From: Arthrobacter sp. PAMC25284
Lineage (GTDB): Bacteria; Actinomycetota; Actinomycetes; Actinomycetales; Micrococcaceae
Assembly (NCBI RefSeq): GCF_019443425.1
Contig: NZ_CP080382.1
Span: 124,001-188,000, forward strand
Direction of reading: 5' to 3'
DNA length: 64,000 nucleotides
Shown piece after piece: positions 18,453-27,066 of the stretch. The stretch's first letter is position 1. Every line of letters starts with the position of its first letter. The notes under the pieces are model-generated. The model did not search any database. It saw only the letters and a program-made list of their open reading frames with translations, and was not told where the DNA came from. Position numbers and translations under genes: made by a program.

Positions 18453-19718
18453 GTGTTTTACGGCGTCACGCGTTACAGCCTTTTCTCGCCCGGATCGCAG
18501 TCCTGGAAAACTTCAGGCGGCGGGGTTTTCCAGAGCCCGGCAGAATACAGGGACTACCTCTTCTCCAAGGAGCGGCTCCAGCTGCGGGCCGAGTTGTTCC
18601 TGACGCGCTCCGTTCCTGCGCTTGCGACGATGGCGGAAAACCACGATTACAAGCACTTCATCCTGTACTCGGAACTGTTGCCGGCGGAGCACCAGGAACG
18701 CCTCTTCGCAGCGGCTGGGCAGTACCCCTTCCTCATCCCTGTGGAGTGGAATGAGGTAGTCCGCGGGTCCGGGATAGAGGAAGTGCGCCCGCTGATCGAG
18801 CAGGACCTTGCCGCCAAGATCGGCGCGGGTGAAGGTGTGCAGCCTGTTGTCTGGTTCCGCCTCGACGATGACGACGTCCTGGCCGCTAACTACCTCACCC
18901 GCCTCGAAAGCTACCGGACCCTCGCCCACGTTGGTATGGCCGTTTCCTTCGGCCTGGGACTGACGGCGTACAAGGCCCGCAGGGAATTGGTCTCCCTTCG
19001 TGAGTACTACCACCCTAAATCCGCGCAGGGCATGGCCTTTATCGCCGCATTCAACCCACGCCAGCGACTCCTTTCGATTACCACTCCAGGCCCGCATCAC
19101 GGCGTCGACCAGGTGATGCCGGTAATCCTGGACTCCCGGGAGCATATGTTCTTCCAGATACGCCATGGCGACCAGGACTCAACGTTGAACGCAAGCCCCT
19201 ACCGGCGGATCGCCGGCTCACTGGCCCGGCTGGAAAAACTGCCGTCGATCCGGACCGCCGACGTCGGGGCGCCAAAATGGCCGAGTCTGATGGAAGACCT
19301 GACTCGCGGCGAAGCAGACTTCCATGAGCTCACCGCCCCGGGCGCCGAGCCGCTGCTGTTCACCGAGGACACGGAGCTGACTTTCCCGCTGGATGCGCGG
19401 ATCGAGGCGGGCCTGGTGGAATTCGAGCTTGAATTTGAATCGGCCAAGGACTTGGCGGGCGGTTTCGCGACCATCACGTTCGAGCTTCGGGGCGCGAAAC
19501 CGGAGGACCTGGGGAATTTGGGGTTGAAGAACGGACGGTTCGGGCCGGGCAGGCAGGTCTGGTCGCGCCAGGCGCGGGGAGTTGTGAAGTACTCCATGCT
19601 TCTGCCCGACGGAGTCAGCATCTCCGGGATCACCCTGCGGGGAAAGAATAAACAGCCGGCGGACGTGTTCATCCGGTTGCGGGCACCGCGGGTCGTCGAA
19701 ATGGCGGCCGTGAGTTAA
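18453..19718 (+). CDS. Putative rhamnosyltransferase-family glycosyltransferase
   Basis: The 421-residue product resembles the 'putative rhamnosyl transferase' Pfam family (PF11316): VTRYSLFSPGSQSWK at the start, FILYSELLP, and an acidic nucleotide-sugar motif WFRLDDDDVLAANYL near residue 140, then FNPRQRLLS and GPHHGVDQVMP. The C-terminal about 140 residues (from about LFTEDTELTFPLDARI) look like a separate beta-rich domain. The GTG at 18453 follows GGGGGTCACC; the ribosome site is weak. It stands alone between tRNA-Val and a small gene, with no other sugar gene near, so it may be a local insertion at the tRNA. Confidence 0.7.
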   Translation: MFYGVTRYSLFSPGSQSWKTSGGGVFQSPAEYRDYLFSKERLQLRAELFLTRSVPALATMAENHDYKHFILYSELLPAEHQERLFAAAGQYPFLIPVEWNEVVRGSGIEEVRPLIEQDLAAKIGAGEGVQPVVWFRLDDDDVLAANYLTRLESYRTLAHVGMAVSFGLGLTAYKARRELVSLREYYHPKSAQGMAFIAAFNPRQRLLSITTPGPHHGVDQVMPVILDSREHMFFQIRHGDQDSTLNASPYRRIAGSLARLEKLPSIRTADVGAPKWPSLMEDLTRGEADFHELTAPGAEPLLFTEDTELTFPLDARIEAGLVEFELEFESAKDLAGGFATITFELRGAKPEDLGNLGLKNGRFGPGRQVWSRQARGVVKYSMLLPDGVSISGITLRGKNKQPADVFIRLRAPRVVEMAAVS

Positions 19719-19782
19719 CGCCACCCTGAGCTGTTTCCAAGGGCCGGCTCGGATGTCGTAGCCCCGCAATACTCTCGCTGGC

Positions 19783-20073
19783 ATGGAATATGTGATGGTG
19801 AAGACGTGCCCGGAGGGCCGGCCGCAAGCGGTCCTCCGCGGCGGCAGGGAATGGACGCTGGGGGCTGAGCCCGTCCGTTGGTTTGAGCGGGTGAGCTGGT
19901 GGGAAGCCGAGCGGCGGATGCCAAAAGGACTGAGCCGGGTGGATGTGGAGGTATGGCAGATCCAGGCCAGGCTCGGGCAGAACCGGGAATCGTCGCTGAC
20001 CACCATGGAAATCATCCGTGACGGGCTGGGAGGTGGATGGCGCCTTCGCGGGGCCGTCGCAGACGCGGCGTAG
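19783..20073 (+). CDS. Small protein, DUF6504-like
   Basis: 96 residues, function unknown. The pattern PQAVLRGGREWTLG, then VRWFERVSWWEAE and RVDVEVWQIQARL resembles DUF6504 proteins (short RGR-W-V and RW-E-WW motifs), which I recall only roughly. The ATG at 19783 has TACTCT 7 bases upstream (19770-19775) and no ribosome site, so it may be leaderless. No partner gene is adjacent. Confidence 0.65.
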   Translation: MEYVMVKTCPEGRPQAVLRGGREWTLGAEPVRWFERVSWWEAERRMPKGLSRVDVEVWQIQARLGQNRESSLTTMEIIRDGLGGGWRLRGAVADAA

Positions 20074-20129
20074 CAGCTTCCAGATACGGCGCGGCGGGGT
20101 CTGCGGCGCAGAAGCGTTGAGGCAATGGA

Positions 20130-20176
20130 TAAGCCTTCCACCGCGACTATTGGGGGATGCCGCGGTGGAAGGCTTA
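20130..20176. terminator. Long hairpin between convergent genes
   Basis: Perfect 16-bp stem (20130-20145 with 20161-20176), 15-base loop, no T-run, between the DUF6504-like gene (+) and the GntR gene (-). Confidence 0.65.
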
Positions 20177-20399
20177 GCTCTAATATACAGCGATTTTCCA
20201 CAAATGTGAAATACGTGGACACGTTTCCGCTAGGGCCGAATTGCCCAATCGATGGTCAAAAAATCCCCGTAAATACGCCATTCGGTGGCCTAATGTCACG
20301 TCATGGCGTCCACGGTATACGGGAAGACGGTGGCGACGGCGTCGGCTTCCGCCGGCAGGACGGTCAGGGCTCCGTTGCCCGTCCCTCCTGTCCGGGTCC
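20177..20399. other. Intergenic tail with lower GC
   Basis: No gene is supported here. The first about 110 bases are clearly richer in A/T than the surroundings. With the hairpin region it forms the 326-base gap between 20073 and the GntR gene. Confidence 0.3.
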
Positions 20400-21128
20400 C
20401 TAGCTGCGTCCCAGCGGAACAAATACCCGGGGCTGGTCCCGCCAGGTCGGCTCCATCTCGGCGATGGTGTGCCGCATAATCCGGTCTGAGGATTCCCGCG
20501 CCATCCGGGCGTCCCCGGCGGCAATGGCATCGGCGACGTCAAGGTGCCACTGGAGTGCTGCTTCGCCAGGGCGGTCCGGCATCAAGCCGTGCACGGTGCG
20601 GCCTGTCAGCGTCTCCGCCACCTGGCCGACCAGGTTGGCGAACATTTCGTTGCCGGAGCCGGTCAGCAGGAGTGAATGGAAATGGATATCCAGCTCCAAA
20701 AACCGGGGCACATCGCCGGCGTGACCGGCGTCGCGCATGGCGTGCGACGTTTCCACAAGTTCGCGGCGCAGCTCGGCCGGGGCGTTGGCGGCGGCGAGTT
20801 CCGCGGCGACAGGTTCAACTGCGGCGCGAAGTTCGGCCAGCGAGCGAAGCTGCGCCCCGCGGCCGTCGCCGGCGAGCCGCCAGCGGATCACGAGGGGATC
20901 GAACGGATTCCAGCGGCTGGCCGGGAGGACCCTGATGCCAACGCGCTTAATTGTCTCCACCAGGCCGAGGGACTGCAGGACGCGGACGGCCTCCCGGACC
21001 ACGGACCGGGAGACCCTCAGTTCCTCTTCCAGGTGCTCGCCGAGCATAACGTGGCCCGCCGGCAGTTGACCTGCGACAATTCGGGCTCCCAGGTGCTCAA
21101 TGGCACGATGGTGGAGGCTGGTGGACAT
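20400..21128 (-). CDS. GntR-family regulator with FCD domain
   Basis: FadR-subfamily repressor/activator of 242 residues. The N-terminal winged helix is seen in HLGARIVAGQLPAGHVML and SRSVVREAVRVLQSLGLVE; the C-terminal FCD ligand domain carries LRAAVEPVAAELAA, ELDIHFHSLLL and a WHLDVADAI helix with metal-type His residues. It diverges from gnd, so a gluconate-type ligand and control of gnd are likely. The start at 21128 (MSTSLHH) has TATGCT 7 bases upstream (21141-21136), consistent with a leaderless mRNA; the ATG at 21140 would fall inside that promoter. Confidence 0.85.
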   Translation of the reverse strand: MSTSLHHRAIEHLGARIVAGQLPAGHVMLGEHLEEELRVSRSVVREAVRVLQSLGLVETIKRVGIRVLPASRWNPFDPLVIRWRLAGDGRGAQLRSLAELRAAVEPVAAELAAANAPAELRRELVETSHAMRDAGHAGDVPRFLELDIHFHSLLLTGSGNEMFANLVGQVAETLTGRTVHGLMPDRPGEAALQWHLDVADAIAAGDARMARESSDRIMRHTIAEMEPTWRDQPRVFVPLGRS

Positions 21129-21366
21129 AGTCGTAAGCATAGTGCGGGAGACCCCGCGGGCGCCTGTGCCGGGAGGGCCTGCGTGGGAAACATAGACTGC
21201 AATTGAAGCGTTGTGTGACGCGCAGCATCCCACACCATGGTCACGGCTTCCCTGTTGCCGCGGAGATATATATGATTTATTGACAGTCACTGATCCGAAA
21301 AACCGAGTTCCATACAGCGTGTGGGGCGAAAGGCATTCGTTGCCCTGAAATGAATTGGAGTTTTTG
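21129..21366. promoter_or_regulatory. GntR-gnd divergent promoter region
   Basis: Holds the leaderless-type -10 of the GntR gene (21136-21141). On the plus strand TATGAT (21271-21276) in an ATATATATGATTTATTG patch and TTGACA (21280-21285) are promoter-like hexamers, but they do not form a correctly spaced pair. No clear FadR-type palindrome was identified. Confidence 0.45.
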
Positions 21367-22803
21367 ATGTCAGCACACATCGGCGTCACCGGCCTTGCGG
21401 TGATGGGCGCCAACCTCGCCCGCAACCTGGCCCGTAACGGCTTTACCGTTGCCCTGCACAACCGGTCCGTCGAAAAGACCGACGCACTGCTGGAAAAGCA
21501 CGGCAGCGACGGGGACTTCGTCCGCACTGAGACCCTGCAGGAACTCGTCGACTCGCTGGAAAAGCCCCGCCGGGTCCTGATTATGGTCAAAGCCGGCAAA
21601 CCGGTGGACTCCGTCATCGAACAGCTCGAACCGCTCCTGGAGCCGGGCGACATCATCATCGATGCGGGTAACTCCCACTACGAGGACACCCGCCGCCGTG
21701 AGGCCGCCCTCGCCAAGAAGGACCTGCACTTCGTTGGCATCGGCGTTTCCGGCGGCGAGGAAGGTGCCCTGAACGGCCCCTCGATCATGCCCGGCGGCTC
21801 CAAGGAGTCCTACGACGCACTCGGCCCGCTGCTGGAGAAGATCGCCGCCCACGTCGACGGCAAGCCCTGCTGCGCCTGGATCGGCACGGACGGCGCCGGC
21901 CACTTCGTCAAGATGGTCCACAACGGCATCGAATACGCCGACATGCAGGTCATCGGCGAAGCCTTCGACCTCCTGCGCTCCGGTGCGGGGATCGAGCCGG
22001 CCGAGCAGGCTAAAATCTTCGCAGAGTGGAACAAAGGCGACCTCGCCTCATTCCTGATCGAAATCTCCGCCGAGGTCCTCGGCCACGTTGATGCGAAGAC
22101 CGGCAAGCCGTTCGTCGACGTCGTTGTGGACGCGGCAGGCCAGAAGGGCACCGGCCGCTGGACGGTCATCTCCGCACTCGAACTCGGCTCCCCGACGTCG
22201 GGCATCGCCGAATCGGTGTTCGCCCGCGCACTGTCCTCACAGACAGAGCAGCGCCAGCTGGCCCAGGAACTGCTGGCCGGCGGCGAAGCCGCCGTCGAGG
22301 TCCCGGAGAGCTTTGTTGAGGATGTCCGCCAGGCGCTGTACGCGTCCAAGCTCGTCTCCTACGCCCAGGGACTGGACATGCTCACCTCGGCCGCTAAGGA
22401 ATACGGCTGGGACCTGAAGCTGGATGAGATCGCTTCGCTCTGGCGAGGCGGCTGCATCATCCGCGCAGAACTGCTCAAGGAGATCACCAAGGCCTACGCC
22501 GCCGCGGAGAAGCCGGCCAACCTGCTGTTCGCTCCGGCGTTCACCAAGGCGATCGCCGAGGTCCTCCCGGCCTGGCGCCGCGTGGTCTCGACGGCCGTCC
22601 AGCTCGGCATTCCCGTGCCGGTATTCTCCTCCTCGCTCGCCTACTACGATGGCCTGCGCCGCAAGCGCCTCCCGGCCGCCGTAATCCAGGGCCAGCGCGA
22701 CCTGTTCGGCGCGCACACCTACGGCCGCGTCGACGCCGAAGGCACGTTCCACACCCTCTGGGGCGAGGACAAGTCCGAAATCGAAGCAGTGGACACCCAC
22801 TAG
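21367..22803 (+). CDS. gnd: 6-phosphogluconate dehydrogenase (decarboxylating)
   Basis: Oxidises 6-phosphogluconate to ribulose 5-phosphate and CO2 in the pentose phosphate pathway. The product has 478 residues, the long dimeric form. The NADP-binding start is HIGVTGLAVMGANLARN; then DAGNSHYEDTRRR, the signature GIGVSGGEEGALNGPSIMPG and the catalytic Lys in GHFVKMVHNGIEYADM. The ATG at 21367 has TTGGAG about 6 bases upstream. It diverges from the FCD-type regulator, its likely controller. Confidence 0.97.
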   Translation: MSAHIGVTGLAVMGANLARNLARNGFTVALHNRSVEKTDALLEKHGSDGDFVRTETLQELVDSLEKPRRVLIMVKAGKPVDSVIEQLEPLLEPGDIIIDAGNSHYEDTRRREAALAKKDLHFVGIGVSGGEEGALNGPSIMPGGSKESYDALGPLLEKIAAHVDGKPCCAWIGTDGAGHFVKMVHNGIEYADMQVIGEAFDLLRSGAGIEPAEQAKIFAEWNKGDLASFLIEISAEVLGHVDAKTGKPFVDVVVDAAGQKGTGRWTVISALELGSPTSGIAESVFARALSSQTEQRQLAQELLAGGEAAVEVPESFVEDVRQALYASKLVSYAQGLDMLTSAAKEYGWDLKLDEIASLWRGGCIIRAELLKEITKAYAAAEKPANLLFAPAFTKAIAEVLPAWRRVVSTAVQLGIPVPVFSSSLAYYDGLRRKRLPAAVIQGQRDLFGAHTYGRVDAEGTFHTLWGEDKSEIEAVDTH

Positions 22804-22900
22804 GCTTCGCACCTGCCCGGCGGCCGGTACCCTCCAGAGACTTTGGACGGGACCGGCCGCCGGCGTTTAATGCCCCCGCCGGGGGAGCCCGCAGGACAGC

Positions 22901-22938
22901 GGAAAGCCCCGACCGTCAACGGCCGGGGCTTTCGTTTT
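22901..22938. terminator. Bidirectional terminator, gnd / cysE
   Basis: GAAAGCCCCG (22902-22911) pairs with CGGGGCTTTC (22924-22933), extended inward with one mismatch, followed by GTTTT on the plus strand. It lies between convergent genes. Confidence 0.85.
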
Positions 22939-22956
22939 CCTGCACGGTGTTAGCTG

Positions 22957-23541
22957 CTAGATGCGGTATTCGATGTAGTACTCCGCCGGGTCCACAGCGG
23001 GCTGGGTTTCGCGCCCGGCGTCGCGGTGACGCCAGACCGCGGGAACCCCCGTGAGGATCGATTCCGGCGGGGCGTCCTTGACGACGACGGCGTTGGCCCC
23101 AACCGCACTGTCCCGGCCAATGGTGATGGGGCCCAGGACTTTGGCGCCGGCGCCGATCACCACCCGGTCTTCAATCGTCGGGTGCCGTTTGATCTTGGCG
23201 AGCGAACGCCCGCCCAGGGTCACCCCGTGGTAGATCATCACGTCTTCACCGATTTCCGCGGTTTCCCCGATGACCACTCCCATGCCATGGTCGATGAAGA
23301 AGCGCCGGCCGATAGTGGCGCCGGGGTGGATCTCAATCCCGGTCAGAAACCGTGCCAACTGCGAAATCAGGCGTGCCGGAAAGCGCAGCGACGGGTTCTG
23401 CCACAGCCGGTGGGTGACGCGGTGCGCCCAGATCGCGTGCAGGCCGGAGTAGGCGAAGAAGTTTTCGAAGGAGCCCCGGGCCGCCGGGTCGTGGGACCGG
23501 GCGGCGTCGAGGTCTTCCTTAAGTCTTGCGAAGAAGCTCAC
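22957..23541 (-). CDS. cysE: Serine O-acetyltransferase
   Basis: Makes O-acetylserine from serine and acetyl-CoA, the first step of cysteine synthesis. The product has 194 residues, the short EpsC/CysE form. Left-handed beta-helix hexapeptide repeats run through [38 protein letters not shown] and [15 protein letters not shown]; His and Asp of the active site are in FIDHGMG. It lies 39 bases after cysK on the same strand, so it is very probably co-transcribed. Confidence 0.95.
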   Translation of the reverse strand: MSFFARLKEDLDAARSHDPAARGSFENFFAYSGLHAIWAHRVTHRLWQNPSLRFPARLISQLARFLTGIEIHPGATIGRRFFIDHGMGVVIGETAEIGEDVMIYHGVTLGGRSLAKIKRHPTIEDRVVIGAGAKVLGPITIGRDSAVGANAVVVKDAPPESILTGVPAVWRHRDAGRETQPAVDPAEYYIEYRI

Positions 23542-23580
23542 AAAGACCTTTCTGGGGAATCGTGGGACCGCGGTTGGGAC

Positions 23581-24516
23581 TCAGCCGCGGATGTCGTCGT
23601 ACAGGACGGTGGAGATGTAACGCTCGCCGAAGTCGCAGACGATGGCAACAATGAGCTTACCGGCGTTCTCCGGACGCTTCGCGAGCTCCAGGGCGGCCCA
23701 GACGATGGCCCCGGAGGAGATGCCGCCAAGGATGCCTTCCTGAACGCCGAGCTCGCGTGCCACCCGGACGGAGTCCTCCAAGGTGGCGTCGATGACCTCG
23801 TCGTAAATGTTGGTGTCCAGGATCTCCGGGACGAAGTTCGCGCCGAGGCCCTGGATCTTGTGCGGTCCCGGTGCGCCGCCGTTGAGGATGGCGGAGTCCT
23901 TCGGCTCGACGGCGACGATCTGGACACCGGGCTTGCGCTCCTTGAGGACCTGCCCGACGCCGGTGACGGTACCGCCGGTGCCAACACCAGCCACGAAGAT
24001 GTCCACTTTGCCGTCGGTGTCTTCCCAGATTTCCTCGGCGGTGGTCTGGCGGTGGATCTCGGGATTGGCTGTGTTGGCGAACTGCTGCGCCCAGATGGAG
24101 TTCTCCGTGTTGGCCACGATCTCCTGGGCCTTCTCCACAGCCCCGCGCATGCCCTCGGAACCGGGGGTCAGGACGATTTCCGCCCCGAACGCCCGGAGCA
24201 TCACACGGCGTTCAGTGGACATCGTCTCCGGCATGGTGAGGATGACTTTGTAACCGCGGGCTGCGCCGACCATGGCCAGGGCGATCCCGGTGTTGCCGGA
24301 GGTGCCTTCGACAATGGTGCCGCCGGGCTTAAGGGCCCCGGACTTCTCGGCGGCGTCGATGATCGCGACACCGATGCGGTCCTTGACGCTGTTGGCCGGG
24401 TTGTAGAACTCAAGCTTGACGGCCACGGTGGCGTCGAGGCCTTCGGTCAGCCGGTTGAGCCGCACCAGCGGAGTACCGCCAACCAGCTGGGTAACATCGT
24501 CATAGATCCGTGCCAT
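23581..24516 (-). CDS. cysK: Cysteine synthase A (O-acetylserine sulfhydrylase)
   Basis: PLP enzyme that makes cysteine from O-acetylserine and sulfide. The product has 311 residues. The start [20 protein letters not shown] is typical; the PLP lysine is in [12 protein letters not shown], the substrate loop in [12 protein letters not shown] and the phosphate loop in [13 protein letters not shown]. It is upstream of cysE and downstream of msrA, all on the minus strand, giving a small sulfur cluster. Confidence 0.96.
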   Translation of the reverse strand: MARIYDDVTQLVGGTPLVRLNRLTEGLDATVAVKLEFYNPANSVKDRIGVAIIDAAEKSGALKPGGTIVEGTSGNTGIALAMVGAARGYKVILTMPETMSTERRVMLRAFGAEIVLTPGSEGMRGAVEKAQEIVANTENSIWAQQFANTANPEIHRQTTAEEIWEDTDGKVDIFVAGVGTGGTVTGVGQVLKERKPGVQIVAVEPKDSAILNGGAPGPHKIQGLGANFVPEILDTNIYDEVIDATLEDSVRVARELGVQEGILGGISSGAIVWAALELAKRPENAGKLIVAIVCDFGERYISTVLYDDIRG

Positions 24517-24581
24517 GTAGATACGCCTGTCTCTGAAGTGGGATTACTGAGGTCAGCCTAACGAGACCGCACTGGGCCTAG

Positions 24582-25106
24582 CTAAGCATTAAGCCACGCA
24601 GAGTAATATTTCCGGGCTTTCGCCAGCTTGGGGTTGATGATGACCTGGCAGTAGCCCTGTTCAGGGAACTTGCCGTAGTAGTCCTGATGGATATCCTCGG
24701 CCACGTGGAACATCGGAAGCCGGCTGACCTCAGTCACGATCGGGTGCGCCCACAACGACTGGTTGCGTTCAATCGCCTCCTCGAAGAGAATTTTTTCCTC
24801 GGTGGTCTGGTAAAACATCGAGGAACGATACTGGGTGCCGACGTCGTATCCCTGCCGGTTCAACGTCGTGGGATCGTGCAACGCGAAGAACATGTCCAGG
24901 ACGATCTCGGCCGGGACCTCCTCCTCGTCGAAGGTCACAGCCACAACCTCGGCGTGACCGGTCGTACCGGAGCACACGGAGTAGTAGTCAGGGTCGCGCT
25001 CATGGCCCCCGGTGTAGCCCGACACGACAGAGCTGACACCCTTCGTTTTCTGGTAGACGGCGTCGAGGCACCAGAAGCAGCCTCCGCCGAGGACAAAAGT
25101 TTTCAT
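24582..25106 (-). CDS. msrA: Peptide methionine sulfoxide reductase MsrA
   Basis: Reduces methionine-S-sulfoxide in proteins. The product has 174 residues. The catalytic Cys is in FVLGGGCFWCLDAVY, followed by VSGYTGGHERDPDY, GHAEVVAVTFD and FFALHDPTTLNRQGYDVGTQYRS (read in short blocks). A good ribosome site (GAAGGAAGC) precedes the ATG. It lies 65 bases upstream of cysK, same strand, and diverges from the Nif3-like gene. Confidence 0.96.
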   Translation of the reverse strand: MKTFVLGGGCFWCLDAVYQKTKGVSSVVSGYTGGHERDPDYYSVCSGTTGHAEVVAVTFDEEEVPAEIVLDMFFALHDPTTLNRQGYDVGTQYRSSMFYQTTEEKILFEEAIERNQSLWAHPIVTEVSRLPMFHVAEDIHQDYYGKFPEQGYCQVIINPKLAKARKYYSAWLNA

Positions 25107-25205
25107 GCTTCCTTCAATGGTTTGGAGGCCCGGATGATTCCCGACTCACCTTACGAGAGCGTGACACATCCCTGCGGGGGCTCCCGGTTGCGTAAGAATG
25201 AGTCT

Positions 25206-26132
25206 ATGGAACCTGTGAACAACGATGTTTCAGCCGGCTCCGCCGAAGGCGCCAACGCCGTCGCGGGTACTGCCCCGGGCGCGGCGGAGGCTTCCGGCGC
25301 CACCACCCTGGGTATGGTCCTGCTGGCGGTCGAGGAACTGTGGCCCGAATCGCTGGCGGAGCAGTGGGACGAGGTCGGCCTCGTGGCCGGGCACACCACC
25401 GCTGAGGTGACCCGGATTCTCTTCGCGGTTGATCCGACCCTTGAAGTGATCGAGGAAGCCATCGACTTCGGTGCGGAACTGCTGATCACCCACCACCCGC
25501 TGCTGCTTAAAGGTGTGACCTCTGTCGCATCCACGACGGCCAAGGGCCGGGCCGTGCACCGGTTGATTGAATCCGGCACCGCGCTGCTGACCGTTCACAC
25601 CAACGGTGACTCCGCCGTCGGGGGTGTCTCCGATGTGCTGGCGGACGCGCTGGGCCTGCAGAACGTGGCGCCCCTGACTCCCGCCACGAACGGACTTCCG
25701 GAAGAAGGCATCGGACGGGTCGGGGACCTTAAAGACGTCCTCACGCTCGGCGACTTTGCCGCGCGGGTATTCGGTATCCTGCCCGCGGTCGCCGGCGGAG
25801 TCCGCGTCTCGGGGGACCGGGACGGCCTGATCCGCCGGGTGGCCGTGTGTGGCGGCGCGGGGGATTCCCTCTTCGCCGAAGTGCGTGCCAGCAACGCAGA
25901 CGTGTACCTGACAGCTGATTTGCGGCATCATCCGGCCTCCGAAGCGCGCGAGGCCGCCGTCGATGGCAGGCCGTACCTGATTGACGTTTCACACTTCGCC
26001 AGCGAGTGGCTGTGGTTGCCCGCCGCGGCCGGGGCACTGGGCAATGTCCTCAACGACCAGGGCCATGACGTTGAGATCCGGGTCAGCGGCACCAACAGTG
26101 ATCCGTGGGACTTCATTCTGACTCCGGGCTAA
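25206..26132 (+). CDS. Nif3-like dinuclear metal centre protein
   Basis: NIF3/YbgI-family hexameric protein that binds two metals; function uncertain (GTP cyclohydrolase I type 2 in name only). The product has 308 residues with a variable N-terminal 35. Signature blocks are ESLAEQWDEVGLVAGH, LLITHHPLLLKGVTSV and, near the C-terminus, DVSHFASEWLWLP with metal-binding His/Glu. An earlier in-frame start overlaps msrA and is false. At 25206 an AAGAAT hexamer lies 6 bases upstream and no ribosome site is seen. The Nif3 / coiled-coil pair is conserved in M. tuberculosis (Rv2230c-Rv2229c). Confidence 0.9.
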   Translation: MEPVNNDVSAGSAEGANAVAGTAPGAAEASGATTLGMVLLAVEELWPESLAEQWDEVGLVAGHTTAEVTRILFAVDPTLEVIEEAIDFGAELLITHHPLLLKGVTSVASTTAKGRAVHRLIESGTALLTVHTNGDSAVGGVSDVLADALGLQNVAPLTPATNGLPEEGIGRVGDLKDVLTLGDFAARVFGILPAVAGGVRVSGDRDGLIRRVAVCGGAGDSLFAEVRASNADVYLTADLRHHPASEAREAAVDGRPYLIDVSHFASEWLWLPAAAGALGNVLNDQGHDVEIRVSGTNSDPWDFILTPG

Positions 26133-26138
26133 GCCTGG

Positions 26139-26182
26139 CGTGCGAGGGGCCCCGGGTGAGCGTAGCGAGGCCGGGGAGCACG
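26139..26182. repeat. Nested imperfect palindrome (REP-like)
   Basis: CGTGC (26139-26143) pairs with GCACG (26178-26182) and CCCCGG (26150-26155) with CCGGGG (26171-26176), with GAGCGTAGCGAG in the loop. It could be a weak terminator or a REP-type element; a single copy was noticed. Confidence 0.4.
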
Positions 26183-26255
26183 CTAGGCGCTAGAGTCTAG
26201 GGAGCGCCGGTACGGTGCCCGGCTCCGGCCGGCAGGGAACAAGCGGAGGTAAATA

Positions 26256-26993
26256 GTGGCCAAGGCAGCACCGGCGGAACAGTTGAAGTTGCTCGAATTG
26301 CAGGGACTGGACGCCAGGCTCAAGTCCCTGTTTAACCGCCGCCGAAGCCTTGAAAGCGACCCCCGGATCACAGATCTTGAGGCTGCCCTGGCCGTCGCCA
26401 ACGGCGAACTCGGCGCGGCGAAGATGGCCGTCCACGACGCCGAACTGGAGCTAAAGCGCTCCGAAGCGGATGTTGAGCAGGTGGCAGCCCGGATCGAGCG
26501 CGACGAAGCCCGGCTGAACAGCGGCACCGGCCTGTCCAAGGACCTCGTGGCCCTGCAAAAAGACCTGGTCTCGCTTAATAAGCGCCGCTCCGATCTTGAG
26601 GACGTGGAACTGGAGGTCCTCGAACGGCTGGATACCCTCCGCCTGCGCCAGGCGACGCAACAACAGATCGTCGATGACATCCAAGGTTCCTTCGGCGTTA
26701 TCCGTGCCGAACTGGATGAGCAGCTGGCCGAGAACGGCGCGGAAGCCACCACTGTCCGCGGTGCGCGGGCCGAATTTGCTGACGGGCTGGACGCCGGCAT
26801 GCTGGCAATTTATGAAAAGACCCTCGGGAAGCGCGGCGTGGGTGCGGCCCGGCTGTTCCACGGCACCTCGGAAGGCTCCGGCATGCAGCTGAGCCCTGGC
26901 GACCTCGCCGAAATCAAGGCCGCGGCCGAGGACGACATCGTGTTCTGCCCCGACTCCGGCTGCATCCTGGTCCGGTCGGCCGACTGGGCCTAA
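26256..26993 (+). CDS. Coiled-coil protein of the zinc-ribbon (CT398-like) family, cysteines mostly lost
   Basis: 245 residues. Residues about 5-170 form a long coiled coil (heptad Leu, many Glu/Arg). The C-terminus matches the family that normally ends in a C4 zinc ribbon (CxxC ... CPxCGRILVR). Here the first pair reads GTSEGSGMQL and the second IVFCPDSGCILVR, so zinc binding of the usual type is not possible. The GTG at 26256 has CGGAGG 6 bases upstream; TAGAGT at about 26190 may be its -10. It follows the Nif3-like gene, its usual partner. Confidence 0.82.
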   Translation: MAKAAPAEQLKLLELQGLDARLKSLFNRRRSLESDPRITDLEAALAVANGELGAAKMAVHDAELELKRSEADVEQVAARIERDEARLNSGTGLSKDLVALQKDLVSLNKRRSDLEDVELEVLERLDTLRLRQATQQQIVDDIQGSFGVIRAELDEQLAENGAEATTVRGARAEFADGLDAGMLAIYEKTLGKRGVGAARLFHGTSEGSGMQLSPGDLAEIKAAAEDDIVFCPDSGCILVRSADWA

Positions 26994-27066
26994 GCGCCCC
27001 GCCCGGCTGCCACACCGGAGGGCCCGGAGCAGTGATTGTCCCGCGGGGACCGGCACCGGCTGCCTG

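Noticed and set aside
21280..21313. TTGACA as a -35 element of gnd
   Set aside because: No -10 match is found 16-19 bases downstream.
23026..24561. 511-codon plus-strand frame opposite cysE and cysK
   Set aside because: Both minus-strand genes are clear family members; the plus frame is low-complexity Gly/Asp/Val without motifs.
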